A DNA stretch of 64,000 nucleotides from an uncultured Lachnospiraceae bacterium (GTDB lineage Bacteria > Bacillota > Clostridia > Lachnospirales > Lachnospiraceae). This document shows positions 8,753 to 17,342 of the stretch, one piece after another. A program made the translations under genes and the position numbers. Location of the stretch: NCBI GenBank assembly GCA_910588875.1, contig CAJURT010000006.1, forward strand, positions 62,001 to 126,000, written 5' to 3'. Positions within the stretch are counted from its first letter, which is position 1; each line of letters begins with the position of its first letter. Under the pieces are notes generated by a model. That model was given only the letters and a program-made list of their open reading frames with translations. It was not told the origin of the DNA and ran no database searches.

Positions 8753-10345
8753 TCAATTGTTGTTTTTTGTTACAGGTTTATAGTAGCAGATTCCGGCCTG
8801 GGTGTCAAGATGCAGTTCCATCATTTCTTTGTCTTCCCCGGTATCTCCTATTGCCGCAATTTCCGGCAGGGGGATTTTCAGCCATTCGCAGATCATCTTT
8901 ACTCCGTTGGCCTTTGTGGCTTTTGCGGCTACCAGCTGCAGGCAGTGCCCTTCTGTGATCCAGCGGACTTCCTTCCGGCATTCTGGTTCCAGGGTGTTTT
9001 TTATCTGGTTTGCCTCCTCGGCCATCCATGGCCTTCTTTCCGGGCGGATGAGCGTTATTTTATAGAGCAGTTCCCCATGCCGGTAAGAAAGGATCCGGAA
9101 GCCAAGTTTTTCCCGCAGCGCTTTTAAGCGGGCAAGGCTTCCGCATTCCAGCCTGTGGAAATACTCTCTTTTCCTTCCTTTGTATTCTGCATACACATGC
9201 GCCCCGGCTGCAAAAACCCCGCCGCTAAAAAGGGGTGCGGCCTCCTGGCAGTATCGCCTGGCCTCTTTGGCCGGCAGCGTAGTCGCCCAGAAAAGAAGGG
9301 CGCCTTCCCCCGCCATGGTTTCCAACGCCAGCCGTGTCTTTGTACCCGGCAAAAACTCCTCTTTTCCCCTTCCCTGGCTGTTCTCTGGCACCAGGGTTCC
9401 CATAATGTCCAAAAACACTGCCCTTGGCCTCCTCGGGATCCGGAAAAGCGGATAGGGGCCAAACATCACTGCATTCATGGCATCTGACCTGCCTCCGTAC
9501 GCCAGGTAGCAGGAACATTGCTTCCGTCCGCATATCAGCGGTGTTTTCCCGGCAGGTTCTGGCAGCTTTGGGGGATCCCCTCCGTCTGCCTCCTTCCTCC
9601 CGTCCGTTGCCCTTTCCGGAAGATACCAGTTTTCTGCGGTTACCCCGCTGATATTGCAGAGCCTCATCCTCCCGTCACTCTCGACAAAGGCTCTCCCACG
9701 GCACAGGCTTTTGTCTGCCGGCACGGGCAGCAATTCTCTCCAAAAATAGGGATCCAGTTCCAGGAATGCTTCTTTTTCCCCTTCGGTATATTCTCTCTTC
9801 AGGCCATCCATCCGGTTAATCCACAGATAAATGTCCGCCGGAAGCAGACACCGCAGCCTTTGTATCAGCCTGATGTTTTCTGGCACCCCCACGGCACCCG
9901 CACAAAGCAGGACTCCTGCTTCCTGCAGCCTCCGGCACTTCCCGGCAAAATCCTCCGGTGAAACCATCTCTGGGTGGAAGGTTGCCCATAAGCGCAGCTT
10001 TCCGGCCACTCCCCCGGCTTTCCTGAACCCTTCCAGAGATTCCTCCAGCACAAAACTCAGGTTCGTCTGCGCCCCCACCGCATCAATCTGCCCCAGCCGG
10101 CTTAATGCCCCCAGCCCTTCCCAGTACCATGGGTGGATCAGCGCCTCCCCATAGGGCACCACCATCAGTGCCCGGAAATCTTCCGGCGCCTTCCCTGCCG
10201 TAAGGCTGTCCGTGAAGCGAAGCCACGCCTCCCGGTCCTGCTTAAGTTCCCTCCCGGAACTTTTGTGCTTGGAAAACGGGCAATAGCTGCAGCGGTAATT
10301 ACAGCTTTTCAGGCTCCCCCGGTACAAAACCATCTCCTGGCTCAT
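8753..10345 (-). CDS. STM4011-family radical SAM protein fused to a C-terminal HAD domain
   Basis: Residues 1-300 are a radical SAM domain with the cluster motif CNYRCSYC (Cys15, Cys19, Cys22), which would reductively cleave SAM. Further cysteines at SLCRGRAF, MRLCNISG and GRKQCSCYL may hold an auxiliary cluster. Residues from about 308 to 530 form a HAD-superfamily domain: motif I FLDIMGTL, and AIGDTGEDKEMM near 503 as the metal-binding motif. The second Asp of the usual DxDGT is Met. The protein is therefore about twice as long as I expect for STM4011 alone. The start at 10345 has a GGGAGG site and overlaps the STM4012 gene by 47 bases. Substrate and pathway are unknown. Confidence 0.87.
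   Translation of the reverse strand: MSQEMVLYRGSLKSCNYRCSYCPFSKHKSSGRELKQDREAWLRFTDSLTAGKAPEDFRALMVVPYGEALIHPWYWEGLGALSRLGQIDAVGAQTNLSFVLEESLEGFRKAGGVAGKLRLWATFHPEMVSPEDFAGKCRRLQEAGVLLCAGAVGVPENIRLIQRLRCLLPADIYLWINRMDGLKREYTEGEKEAFLELDPYFWRELLPVPADKSLCRGRAFVESDGRMRLCNISGVTAENWYLPERATDGRKEADGGDPPKLPEPAGKTPLICGRKQCSCYLAYGGRSDAMNAVMFGPYPLFRIPRRPRAVFLDIMGTLVPENSQGRGKEEFLPGTKTRLALETMAGEGALLFWATTLPAKEARRYCQEAAPLFSGGVFAAGAHVYAEYKGRKREYFHRLECGSLARLKALREKLGFRILSYRHGELLYKITLIRPERRPWMAEEANQIKNTLEPECRKEVRWITEGHCLQLVAAKATKANGVKMICEWLKIPLPEIAAIGDTGEDKEMMELHLDTQAGICYYKPVTKNNN
8780..8808 (-). promoter_or_regulatory. metK promoter inside the 3' end of the STM4011-family gene
   Basis: A perfect TTGACA (8803-8808) is separated by 17 bases from TACTAT (8780-8785) on the minus strand. 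Transcription would begin about 30 bases before the SAM-I aptamer. The promoter lies in the last 20 or so codons of the upstream gene. Confidence 0.82.
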
Positions 10346-11729
10346 ATATAGCCTCCCATTCCCTCATTTTCCCCCGGACCTCCTCGGAAGCCAGCATCGG
10401 CCCCAGATAATCCGAAAGTCCCATCCCTTCCTCAGTCAGGGCCAGGAATTCCCCCTTTCCTTCCGGGTTTTTCCCGTCTCCCGGCCAGACGGCATCCGCT
10501 TCCCGGCCGTCTGTTTCCCTCCGCAGCCATCCCTCCCTGGCCCAATCCCCCAATACCGGGAAATCCTCCCCTACCGGGGTTCCGAAGAGATCCCTGTATC
10601 TTTCCAGGTTTATCCCCGGCCGGATCAGCAAATGCCGGATCACATACCGCCGCTTCTGCTCCTCCTGCGACAGCAGAATCCCGTGCCCCACAGCCAGAAA
10701 ATCCTTTGTCGCCTCAAAATGCCTCAGCTGTTCCAGGCAGCCTTCCTGCGTCACCGCATAGGGGGTACAAAAATGCAGATTTCCCACATAGCTTCTTCCG
10801 CCGCACCCTAGGGCCAGCGAAGTCCCAAAACCACATTCCGAAAACTTCCTGCCATGGGGAACTGCCTGCTGCCCATCGGCCTGATGCCCTCCCCCTCTTC
10901 TCCGTTTTTGCACAAACCGCCGCATGGAATCCTGCCGGAATCCCTCTGAGCGCAGATAGCCCGACATTTCCCGGTACTGCAGGTAAGCATAATCCGGATC
11001 CGGCACAACCCCTTCCCGCACCAAACCGGCGCCATGCTTCACATAAAGGGGATACAAAAAGATCTCATCCACCCCAAAACCAATGGCCTCTTTCAATGAT
11101 TTCTGCAAGGAATCCACCGTCTGGCCAGGAATGCCATAGATAAAGTCCACATTGACACAAGGAAAGCCTGCAGACATCAGCAATTCCAGCGCCTCCCTTG
11201 CCCGGGCTGCCCTGTGGCCGCGCCGCAGTGCCTGAAGTTCCCCGTCAAAAAAACTCTGAATCCCCATACTGACCCGGGAAACCCCTGCCCTCTTCAAAAA
11301 TGCCAGTTTCTGCCGCTCCGTCTGGTTCGGAGCCGTCTCAATCCCGATCTCTGCATCCTCCTCCAGCACAAAGCACTCCCTCACCACCGCAAACAACCGC
11401 TCCAGCTGCTCCAGCGGCAGCAAAAGCGGGGTCCCGCCCCCAATGGTGAATTCTGAAAATTCTGTCCCGTAAGGCTGCAGGATTTCCCGGTACTGCCTGC
11501 CCTGCCGCTCCACTGCATCCAGATACTGCCCCATCGCCCCCGTATCCTGGCCGGTAACCGAGAACAGGTTGCAGTATCCGCATTTCCCCTGGCAAAAGGG
11601 CACATGAACATACAGCCCGTTCCCCTTCCCCGCCAGCTGCCCTGCATAATCACGCAAAGAAATCCCCTCCAGAGGACGGTAAGCCGTCTTGTGGGGATAG
11701 CTATACATGTACTGTACATAAGGATCCAT
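10299..11729 (-). CDS. STM4012-family radical SAM protein (HemW/HemN-like)
   Basis: A 476-residue protein of the coproporphyrinogen-oxidase-like radical SAM group. CQGKCGYC gives Cys46, Cys50 and Cys53 for the [4Fe-4S] cluster, followed by GGGTPLLL and GIETAPNQT as in HemN/HemW relatives. The gene content around it (STM4011, 4013, 4014, 4015 homologues) identifies it as the STM4012 family rather than a haem enzyme. The ATG at 11729 is preferred over an in-frame TTG at 11735 because the GAGG site lies eight bases upstream of the ATG and only two from the TTG. It is seven or so bases from the STM4013 gene, in one operon. The reaction is not known. Confidence 0.88.
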   Translation of the reverse strand: MDPYVQYMYSYPHKTAYRPLEGISLRDYAGQLAGKGNGLYVHVPFCQGKCGYCNLFSVTGQDTGAMGQYLDAVERQGRQYREILQPYGTEFSEFTIGGGTPLLLPLEQLERLFAVVRECFVLEEDAEIGIETAPNQTERQKLAFLKRAGVSRVSMGIQSFFDGELQALRRGHRAARAREALELLMSAGFPCVNVDFIYGIPGQTVDSLQKSLKEAIGFGVDEIFLYPLYVKHGAGLVREGVVPDPDYAYLQYREMSGYLRSEGFRQDSMRRFVQKRRRGGGHQADGQQAVPHGRKFSECGFGTSLALGCGGRSYVGNLHFCTPYAVTQEGCLEQLRHFEATKDFLAVGHGILLSQEEQKRRYVIRHLLIRPGINLERYRDLFGTPVGEDFPVLGDWAREGWLRRETDGREADAVWPGDGKNPEGKGEFLALTEEGMGLSDYLGPMLASEEVRGKMREWEAIYEPGDGFVPGEPEKL

Positions 11730-11742
11730 TTGCAAAACCTCA

Positions 11743-12621
11743 CTAAATGAAAAAATGCTTATAGGGAACCGTATTTACCGCCGGATGGTTAATCCCATGG
11801 AACTGGCAGCCATCCTCCCCATAACATGTCCCATGGTCTGAACAGCAGATCACAAAGCCGCCGCCCCGCAGCTGCTTCCACCCCTCAAACAACCGCCCAA
11901 GCTGCCCGTCCACATACCGCAGCGCTGCCCGGTGGCTTTCCAGGCTGTCATCTGCTGCCCCATCCAGATAAAAATAATTCGGATAATGGATCGCATCCAC
12001 ATTCAGATAAAGAAAAATCCTCCGTCCCGGCTCGGCCCCGGCAATCCGTTTCAAAATAAAATCCACCTGGTTTGCAGTACTCCCCTTCACCGGGCAGGCA
12101 AAAGACGGATTCCAGTAACTCTTTTGAAAATAACCCGGAAATACCCTGCCCAGTTCCGTGCGTTTGTCAAAAAAGGCCACGCCACCCACACACCAGGTAT
12201 CATATCCTTCCTTTTCCAGCCCTTCCATAATGGTACTGCCCGAAAACGCAAAGGCGCCTTCCGGTGTCTTCCCGCCCATGCCGATCTGCCGGGGGAAAAA
12301 TAACATCTCCCTGTCTGCCAGGCTCTTCGCCCCAAAGGGGCAGGGCAGGAACCCTGCAAACATCGCATGATGGGAGGGATAGGTGAAATTCCCCGGCGCC
12401 TGCCGTTTCTCCCAGGAGCCATACCGGTTCAGCACCGGCGTATTTCCCGCTTCCTCCTCCTGCATGGCTGCATCATACCGCAAGGTATCCAAACAGAGAA
12501 ACAAAATATCCTTCACTCCTACTACCTGCCTCATATCCACCGAAGGAACTCCCTGCCCCCTGGCGGAAAGGAACAGCCGGAAAGGAACCTCCCCTGCCGT
12601 CCCCTGCTCCTTTTGGCCCAT
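11743..12621 (-). CDS. STM4013/SEN3800-family hydrolase (alkaline-phosphatase/sulfatase superfamily)
   Basis: A 292-residue metal-dependent hydrolase-like protein. Near residue 40 DILFLCLDTLRYD supplies the first metal-binding Asp, and TYPSHHAMFAG stands where sulfatases carry the modified CxPSR nucleophile. That points to a Thr or Ser nucleophile, as in phosphatases and phosphoethanolamine transferases. CCSDHGTCYGE and FHGINHPAVN supply the second metal site. There is no signal peptide, so it should be cytosolic. The first ATG has GGGGAG eight bases upstream and is kept, although an internal ATG at 12534 is closer to the domain start. The substrate is unknown; the operon suggests it acts with the radical SAM and ATP-grasp proteins. 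Confidence 0.85.
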   Translation of the reverse strand: MGQKEQGTAGEVPFRLFLSARGQGVPSVDMRQVVGVKDILFLCLDTLRYDAAMQEEEAGNTPVLNRYGSWEKRQAPGNFTYPSHHAMFAGFLPCPFGAKSLADREMLFFPRQIGMGGKTPEGAFAFSGSTIMEGLEKEGYDTWCVGGVAFFDKRTELGRVFPGYFQKSYWNPSFACPVKGSTANQVDFILKRIAGAEPGRRIFLYLNVDAIHYPNYFYLDGAADDSLESHRAALRYVDGQLGRLFEGWKQLRGGGFVICCSDHGTCYGEDGCQFHGINHPAVNTVPYKHFFI

Positions 12622-12764
12622 CGCCCTGTCTCCCCTCCCGGCCCTGGCCGGTTATCTCTTTTTTTCAGCCATTGCCGCCTTTCATCCATTCTATATCAAA
12701 AATTCCTGTTTTTCAAGGGAAAATCCCCGGTATCCCAACCCCTCCAGGCAGGGTATTCCCCGGG

Positions 12765-13808
12765 CTATTCTCTCCGGCAAGGGGCACAAGCCGCTGCCAT
12801 CATCTCTGCCTGCCGCCGGTAAATCACGTTCTCCCCGTAGATATCCTGATAAATCAAATCACCCTGGGCATTCATTTCAATCACCCTGGGCTTTAAGCTG
12901 CCTCTTTCCAGCAAGACGTCAATCCCTGCGCTCCGAAGCCCCGGGAAGCATCCCATGGCATTCCGGCACAGCCTTTCCGCTTCCTCCACCGCCGCCTGGG
13001 GAAGCCCCAGTTCCTTTTGTTCCAATGGATGGTTATTCAGGTGAAGGTTGGTGATTGGCCCCCTGGAAAGCCTGGCCAGGCAAAAATCCATCCGGCCATC
13101 CTGCACCACTGCCCTCAAGTCATAGGAATATCCCTGATATTCCGCCTTTGCATACCACTGCTCCACAATACATCCCAGTTCCAGGATCCTTCCCACCAGG
13201 GAAAGCACCTGACCGGAATCCGTAATCCGGCGCAGCCTTTTTGTGTTAACCAGTACCCGTGGCGCCTCTGTGCCGTTTTTCCCAGGCGCCTCCCAGGCAC
13301 ATGTATACAGTACCATCTTCCCTGACTTGGGATGCCACCGGAATGCTGCAACCCCCGCTGCCCCGGAACCGCAAACCGGCTTAAGGAAAACCTGAAAGAT
13401 CCGCTGTTCCTGCATCATTTCCAGCAGCTGTCCCGCATCCCCGGCCGCCCCCAATTCCTCCGTCACTGCAATCCCCCCGGCCGCCAGCCTCGCCTTGCAT
13501 GCCTGTTTGTCCAGCAGCATGCCAATTGCCCCCGGATCATTCAGAAATTCCACCTTATGTGATTTTTTCATCCCTTCCAGTTCTTCCAACTGCTCCCGGT
13601 ACCCTCTAACCAGCCCGGGAAGCTGCCCCAGCAAGCAGCTGTCCCACACCGGAGGGTCAATCTTTAAGAAAATCTCCCCTTCAGGAAAACCCTCTCTCCA
13701 CCTGCCCCAATCCAAAAACAGGACGTGCAGCCCGGCTTCCCGTGCTGCGCGTCCCAGGTAATGGGTCCGTTTGGTATCCGGATTCCCCAGAAGCACTGCC
13801 TGCCTCAT
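12765..13808 (-). CDS. STM4014-family ATP-grasp-like protein
   Basis: A 347-residue protein that I assign to STM4014 by gene order and by its overall ATP-grasp shape. It has an N-terminal Rossmann-like part (VLLGNPDTKRTHYLGRAAR), a central nucleotide-binding half (FLKPVCGSGAAGVAAFRW), and a C-terminal part with DVLLE and VIEMNAQGDLIYQD, where the acidic Glu/Asn metal ligands sit. ATP-grasp enzymes join a carboxylate to an amine or thiol through an acylphosphate. The gene overlaps the STM4015 gene by ATGA, so the two are translationally coupled, while 143 bases separate it from STM4013. Substrates are unknown. Confidence 0.82.
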   Translation of the reverse strand: MRQAVLLGNPDTKRTHYLGRAAREAGLHVLFLDWGRWREGFPEGEIFLKIDPPVWDSCLLGQLPGLVRGYREQLEELEGMKKSHKVEFLNDPGAIGMLLDKQACKARLAAGGIAVTEELGAAGDAGQLLEMMQEQRIFQVFLKPVCGSGAAGVAAFRWHPKSGKMVLYTCAWEAPGKNGTEAPRVLVNTKRLRRITDSGQVLSLVGRILELGCIVEQWYAKAEYQGYSYDLRAVVQDGRMDFCLARLSRGPITNLHLNNHPLEQKELGLPQAAVEEAERLCRNAMGCFPGLRSAGIDVLLERGSLKPRVIEMNAQGDLIYQDIYGENVIYRRQAEMMAAACAPCRRE

Positions 13809-14659
13809 TCTGTCAGCATGGCGTACATATAAGTCTCGCCGCGGTAATTGTCTGCCACGTTTTTCTCAGAGGCATCTACCGCAACCGGAAGTGCTTCCAG
13901 CTTCTTCACCATCCCGTCCGACATGAAATGGTAATGGACATCCAGCTTCTCAATGTTTCCATACTGGGGAATCTTCTCCAGCAGCAATTCCCCTCCCTTA
14001 TCCGACAATGTGCCGCAGGACAAATCAAGGGTGCGGATCTGGCCCATGAACTTGCTCTCCAGTACGGCGGCCGCAAGTTCATCCTGGATCTCACTGTCCA
14101 CAATCCCCAGGTATTCCAGCTGCGGAAGCTGTACCCTCTCCAAAAATCCCCGGATCGTATCTGCATTCCCGTCAAATCCATAATTATCACTTCCGATATA
14201 GAGCAGCAGCTTTTTCAGCTTTGGGAGCCTGGCTTTCTCAATCTCCTCAATCACACCGGTGGGAAGCCCCCCGCAAATGATCGTCAGCGCCTCCAGGTTC
14301 TCATGGCAGATCTCCCCAAGTCCAAGGTCCGTGCTCCCCTTAATGGTCAGTTCCCTCAGATTCGGCAATGCTGCCCACAGCTTACTATAATCCCCCTGTA
14401 TGATCCAGGAAACCTCACACTCCTCAAAATCCATATCGCCGATAAACAGTTTCTCAATATGCCCAAACTGCCCGGCATTCTCAACAATCCCATCTATGAT
14501 TGGCTGGCAGCCATCCTCATATGCACTGCCCCAACTCCCGATGACCAACTCTGTCAGACCAGGAAATTCCGGATCTGCCAGGATATCCTCCACCATCGTG
14601 GACGGGCCTTTGCCCTCCTCATACTCGTCATAATCATAAGAATAGGTCTTCATTACCAT
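13805..14659 (-). CDS. STM4015-family leucine-rich-repeat protein
   Basis: A 284-residue acidic protein with irregular leucine-rich repeats, for instance LPNLRELTIKG, NLEALTIICGGLP, LPKLKKLLLYIG and QLEYLGIVDSE. It lacks a signal peptide and any recognisable catalytic motif, so it is more likely a binding or scaffold partner, or a substrate of the operon's enzymes, than an enzyme. The start at 14659 follows an AGAGG site six bases upstream; a second ATG two codons later is possible. It is the first gene of the STM4015-4014-4013-4012-4011 order and overlaps STM4014 by four bases. Confidence 0.82.
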   Translation of the reverse strand: MVMKTYSYDYDEYEEGKGPSTMVEDILADPEFPGLTELVIGSWGSAYEDGCQPIIDGIVENAGQFGHIEKLFIGDMDFEECEVSWIIQGDYSKLWAALPNLRELTIKGSTDLGLGEICHENLEALTIICGGLPTGVIEEIEKARLPKLKKLLLYIGSDNYGFDGNADTIRGFLERVQLPQLEYLGIVDSEIQDELAAAVLESKFMGQIRTLDLSCGTLSDKGGELLLEKIPQYGNIEKLDVHYHFMSDGMVKKLEALPVAVDASEKNVADNYRGETYMYAMLTE

Positions 14660-14699
14660 ACTCTGCCTCTCCCTTTCCCTGCCGCTTCATCATATCCTT

Positions 14700-15338
14700 T
14701 TATAGCTTCGAATAGCCATATGCGTTCACCAGCGCGTCCAGTCTCTGGCCCTGCCTGCACAGCGGGCACTCCCGGTAATCATAATCCACATAATCCGGCA
14801 GATCCTTCTTCCCGAACACCGCATGTACCGGCACGCCGCCCACCTCATGCACAGCACTGAAAATCGCGGAGACCCCCTGGAGTTTGCCGCCGTAATACTG
14901 TACGCTTTCAATCGCCTTCATCACCGAAAAGCCTGTTGTCACCGTGGCCATAAGAATAATCACATGCTTGTCCTTGATCATCGGCGCAGTATTGTCCCGG
15001 AAAATGATCTGGCTGTTGTTATTAAATTCCGGCCGCACAATGTAAATCGTCTTGTGCATATTCTTGGAAAGCACCCCGCTCCTGGTGAGTTCCTCCGACA
15101 GAAATGCCCCGATAACCTCTGTGCCCTCCATACAGACAATCGTGTCAACCACCAAGCCGTACAGATAAGTGCCCATCATCCCCTTCGCCACATCCTGCGC
15201 CTCACTGGCCCTTGTTTTCAAGGTCGTCATATCCAGATAATAATTGATATGGGAATGATTGGTGGCAAAATGCCCTGGTGTCACCTTCAAAGCTGCATTC
15301 GTCCCCGCTGTATGAATCTTCGTATACCTGGTCTCCAT
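14700..15338 (-). CDS. Phosphoribosyltransferase-like protein (orotate PRT type)
   Basis: A 212-residue type-I phosphoribosyltransferase-fold protein. HVIILMATVTTGFSVMKAI occupies the place of the PRPP-binding loop, with acidic residues of the usual DD(V/I)xTTG partly lost. The C-terminus carries a CPLC pair followed by GQRLDALVNAYGYS. This resembles genes labelled orotate phosphoribosyltransferase in Clostridia, but the weak PRPP motif and the Cys pair suggest a different substrate. The ATG at 15338 (GGGGG site seven bases upstream) is preferred to one eleven codons earlier. It lies between the glycan operon and the STM401x genes and could belong to either. Confidence 0.65.
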   Translation of the reverse strand: METRYTKIHTAGTNAALKVTPGHFATNHSHINYYLDMTTLKTRASEAQDVAKGMMGTYLYGLVVDTIVCMEGTEVIGAFLSEELTRSGVLSKNMHKTIYIVRPEFNNNSQIIFRDNTAPMIKDKHVIILMATVTTGFSVMKAIESVQYYGGKLQGVSAIFSAVHEVGGVPVHAVFGKKDLPDYVDYDYRECPLCRQGQRLDALVNAYGYSKL

Positions 15339-15441
15339 AGTAATCCCCCTTTCTGCTGCTTTGCCTCTCAACTATTTTTCATTATACCGAAAACAGGCAG
15401 GATATACAAGCAAATTTAAAAGTAAAAATCCCCTGTTAAAA

Positions 15442-16392
15442 TCAACTGCCCTCTTTGTCCTCATGCTCTCCCACATTCCATGTATTCCCCACAATATAGA
15501 TGGGGCGGTCTTTCAGTTCGCTGAAAAGGATTGCCATATACTCCCCGATAATCCCCACAATCAGAAAAAGCACAGCAAACATAAAGCAGTTGAGGATCAC
15601 GATTGTTGCATACCCGCTTGGCGCCCCCTGACGGGTGCACAGAGTGTAAACCATCACGGCTATCCCCATCAGCCCGGCCAGGCCGCCGGCATAAATCCCC
15701 AGTTTTAACGGCAGATTGGAAAAACAAAGGATCGTATTAATGGAGAATGTAAATAACTTGCGGATACTGTACTTGCTCTCCCCTGCTGCCCGTTCCTGTG
15801 CCTCATAGCAGATGGCTGCCCGCCGAAAGCCAATGTTCTGCACATACCCCCGCAGAAAACGGACTTTTTCCCGGTAATTCTGCCGCAACACATCTGCTGC
15901 CTGCCGGGAAACGGCAAAAAAGTCAGAAGCATTCGGTTCAAATTTCACGTCCGACAAGGTATTGATCAGCCAATAAAAACCGGCTGATGTAATATTTTTC
16001 ACCACTCCGGCCGAGGCATTCTGGGTACGGACCATGGTAATCACCCCGCACCCCTCCCCAAGTTTTTCCACAATCTCCGGCAGGCATGCCGGGGGATGCT
16101 GCAAATCGGCATCCATACACACAATGCCATCTCCCCGGGCATAGTCAATCCCGGCTATCATCGCCGCCTCATGGCCGAAATTCCGGGAAAAGCCAATCAC
16201 TTTCACATGGCTGTCCCCCTCTGCCAGTCCCCTTAAAAACTCCAGGCTGCCATCCTGGCTCCCATCATTGACAAACAGTATCTCATAATCCCAGGGAAGG
16301 CTCTCTAAAACCGGCTTTGCTGTCTGATAAAACAAAGGCAAGGCCTGTTCTTCATTATATACGGACACCACCACCGATAACAATTTATCCAT
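15442..16392 (-). CDS. Family 2 glycosyltransferase with two C-terminal membrane helices (GtrB/DPMS-like)
   Basis: A 316-residue enzyme whose N-terminal 220 residues form a GT2 domain: VVVSVYNEEQALPLFY, a DGSQDGS segment, MDADLQHPP as the metal-binding DXD-like motif, and the NYREKVRFLRGY region. Residues from about 230 to 300 form two transmembrane helices. Proteins of this shape move a sugar from a nucleotide donor to undecaprenyl phosphate at the inner membrane face, giving a lipid-linked sugar for later transfer outside. The AGAGG site supports the start at 16392. It is the last gene of the glycan operon. The two polytopic proteins upstream could use its product. Confidence 0.88.
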   Translation of the reverse strand: MDKLLSVVVSVYNEEQALPLFYQTAKPVLESLPWDYEILFVNDGSQDGSLEFLRGLAEGDSHVKVIGFSRNFGHEAAMIAGIDYARGDGIVCMDADLQHPPACLPEIVEKLGEGCGVITMVRTQNASAGVVKNITSAGFYWLINTLSDVKFEPNASDFFAVSRQAADVLRQNYREKVRFLRGYVQNIGFRRAAICYEAQERAAGESKYSIRKLFTFSINTILCFSNLPLKLGIYAGGLAGLMGIAVMVYTLCTRQGAPSGYATIVILNCFMFAVLFLIVGIIGEYMAILFSELKDRPIYIVGNTWNVGEHEDKEGS

Positions 16393-16439
16393 ATTTACCT
16401 CTGCCCCCCTTCTTCCTCATCGATTATCACCCAAGCTGC

Positions 16440-17300
16440 CTAAATGCTGTCCCCGTAAACCTCTATCTGAGCCGTTGAATGGCCCGGAACCCTCTTTTCC
16501 TTTGGAGGAAGTTTCATATAGTCTCCATATATCCACATCAGCACCTCATGCCAATGCCTGGGCACCATCAGCTTCGTGTCACAAAAAGCCATATCCTCCA
16601 CCTGTTCACACCACTCCTTTTGCAGCGTCACATACAGATAATCCGGCTGATAGTTGCTGTAATACCGCAGGCTGCTCCGGCACCTTCTGTCCTTTAATGC
16701 TACCATCCGCTGCAGCCAAAACAAGGCCCGCATAGGTATCAGCCGCCCCACTGCTGACAGCCCGCCCACTGCCAGCTTATGAAAAACACTATACTTTTTA
16801 AAATCCAGCCGGTAGCGGTGCCCCATGGCCATACCGTAAACCATCTTATGGAGCAGCAATGTCAGGGTGGCATTGGCCTTATTTTGCGGCAGCACATCAA
16901 TGGTAAAAAGATCCACCCAGAGATGGTTCATCTTACCCTCATAATATTGTGTCTCCAGGGAATCCTCATGGATCCGGCTGTTCTTATAATAAATCCGTGC
17001 AGTAAAATCAAAGAAGGCTCTTCCCTTCTGGAAATCCCATGGCATCAGAAGTTCCATGGTTTCCGGCAGTTCCCGCCGCACCACCTTTAAAAATGCCTCG
17101 TAATTCTTTCTGGTAAATGCCACATCCGCATCGTCATCCCAGGGAATAAATCCCTGGTGGCGGACTGCCCCCAGCAGGGTTCCCGCATCCAGCATATATT
17201 GAATCTTGTACTTTCGGCAGATCCGGTCAATCTCCTTTAAAATCTTCAGATTAGCCTCATGCGCCTTGGTCAGGTCAAACTCATCGTTTTTTTTGGTCAT
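16440..17300 (-). CDS. LicD-family protein
   Basis: A 286-residue protein with the family signature MLDAGTLLGAVRHQG immediately followed by FIPWDDDADV near residues 38-60, the nucleotidyltransferase-fold acidic triad. LicD enzymes add phosphocholine or other phosphodiester-linked groups to teichoic acids and capsules. No choline uptake or licC gene is in the window, so the transferred group is open. It is preceded by an AAGGGG site and sits between rfbH and the GtrB-like gene in the glycan operon. Confidence 0.9.
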   Translation of the reverse strand: MTKKNDEFDLTKAHEANLKILKEIDRICRKYKIQYMLDAGTLLGAVRHQGFIPWDDDADVAFTRKNYEAFLKVVRRELPETMELLMPWDFQKGRAFFDFTARIYYKNSRIHEDSLETQYYEGKMNHLWVDLFTIDVLPQNKANATLTLLLHKMVYGMAMGHRYRLDFKKYSVFHKLAVGGLSAVGRLIPMRALFWLQRMVALKDRRCRSSLRYYSNYQPDYLYVTLQKEWCEQVEDMAFCDTKLMVPRHWHEVLMWIYGDYMKLPPKEKRVPGHSTAQIEVYGDSI

Positions 17301-17342
17301 GCTGCCCCTTTCCCTTGCTGCTGTCTGTTATGTTGTTCCCAC

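Noticed and set aside
10299..11729. Coproporphyrinogen oxidase/HemW as function of the first radical SAM gene
   Set aside because: Its neighbours are the STM401x set and not haem or dnaK genes; the similarity is at superfamily level.
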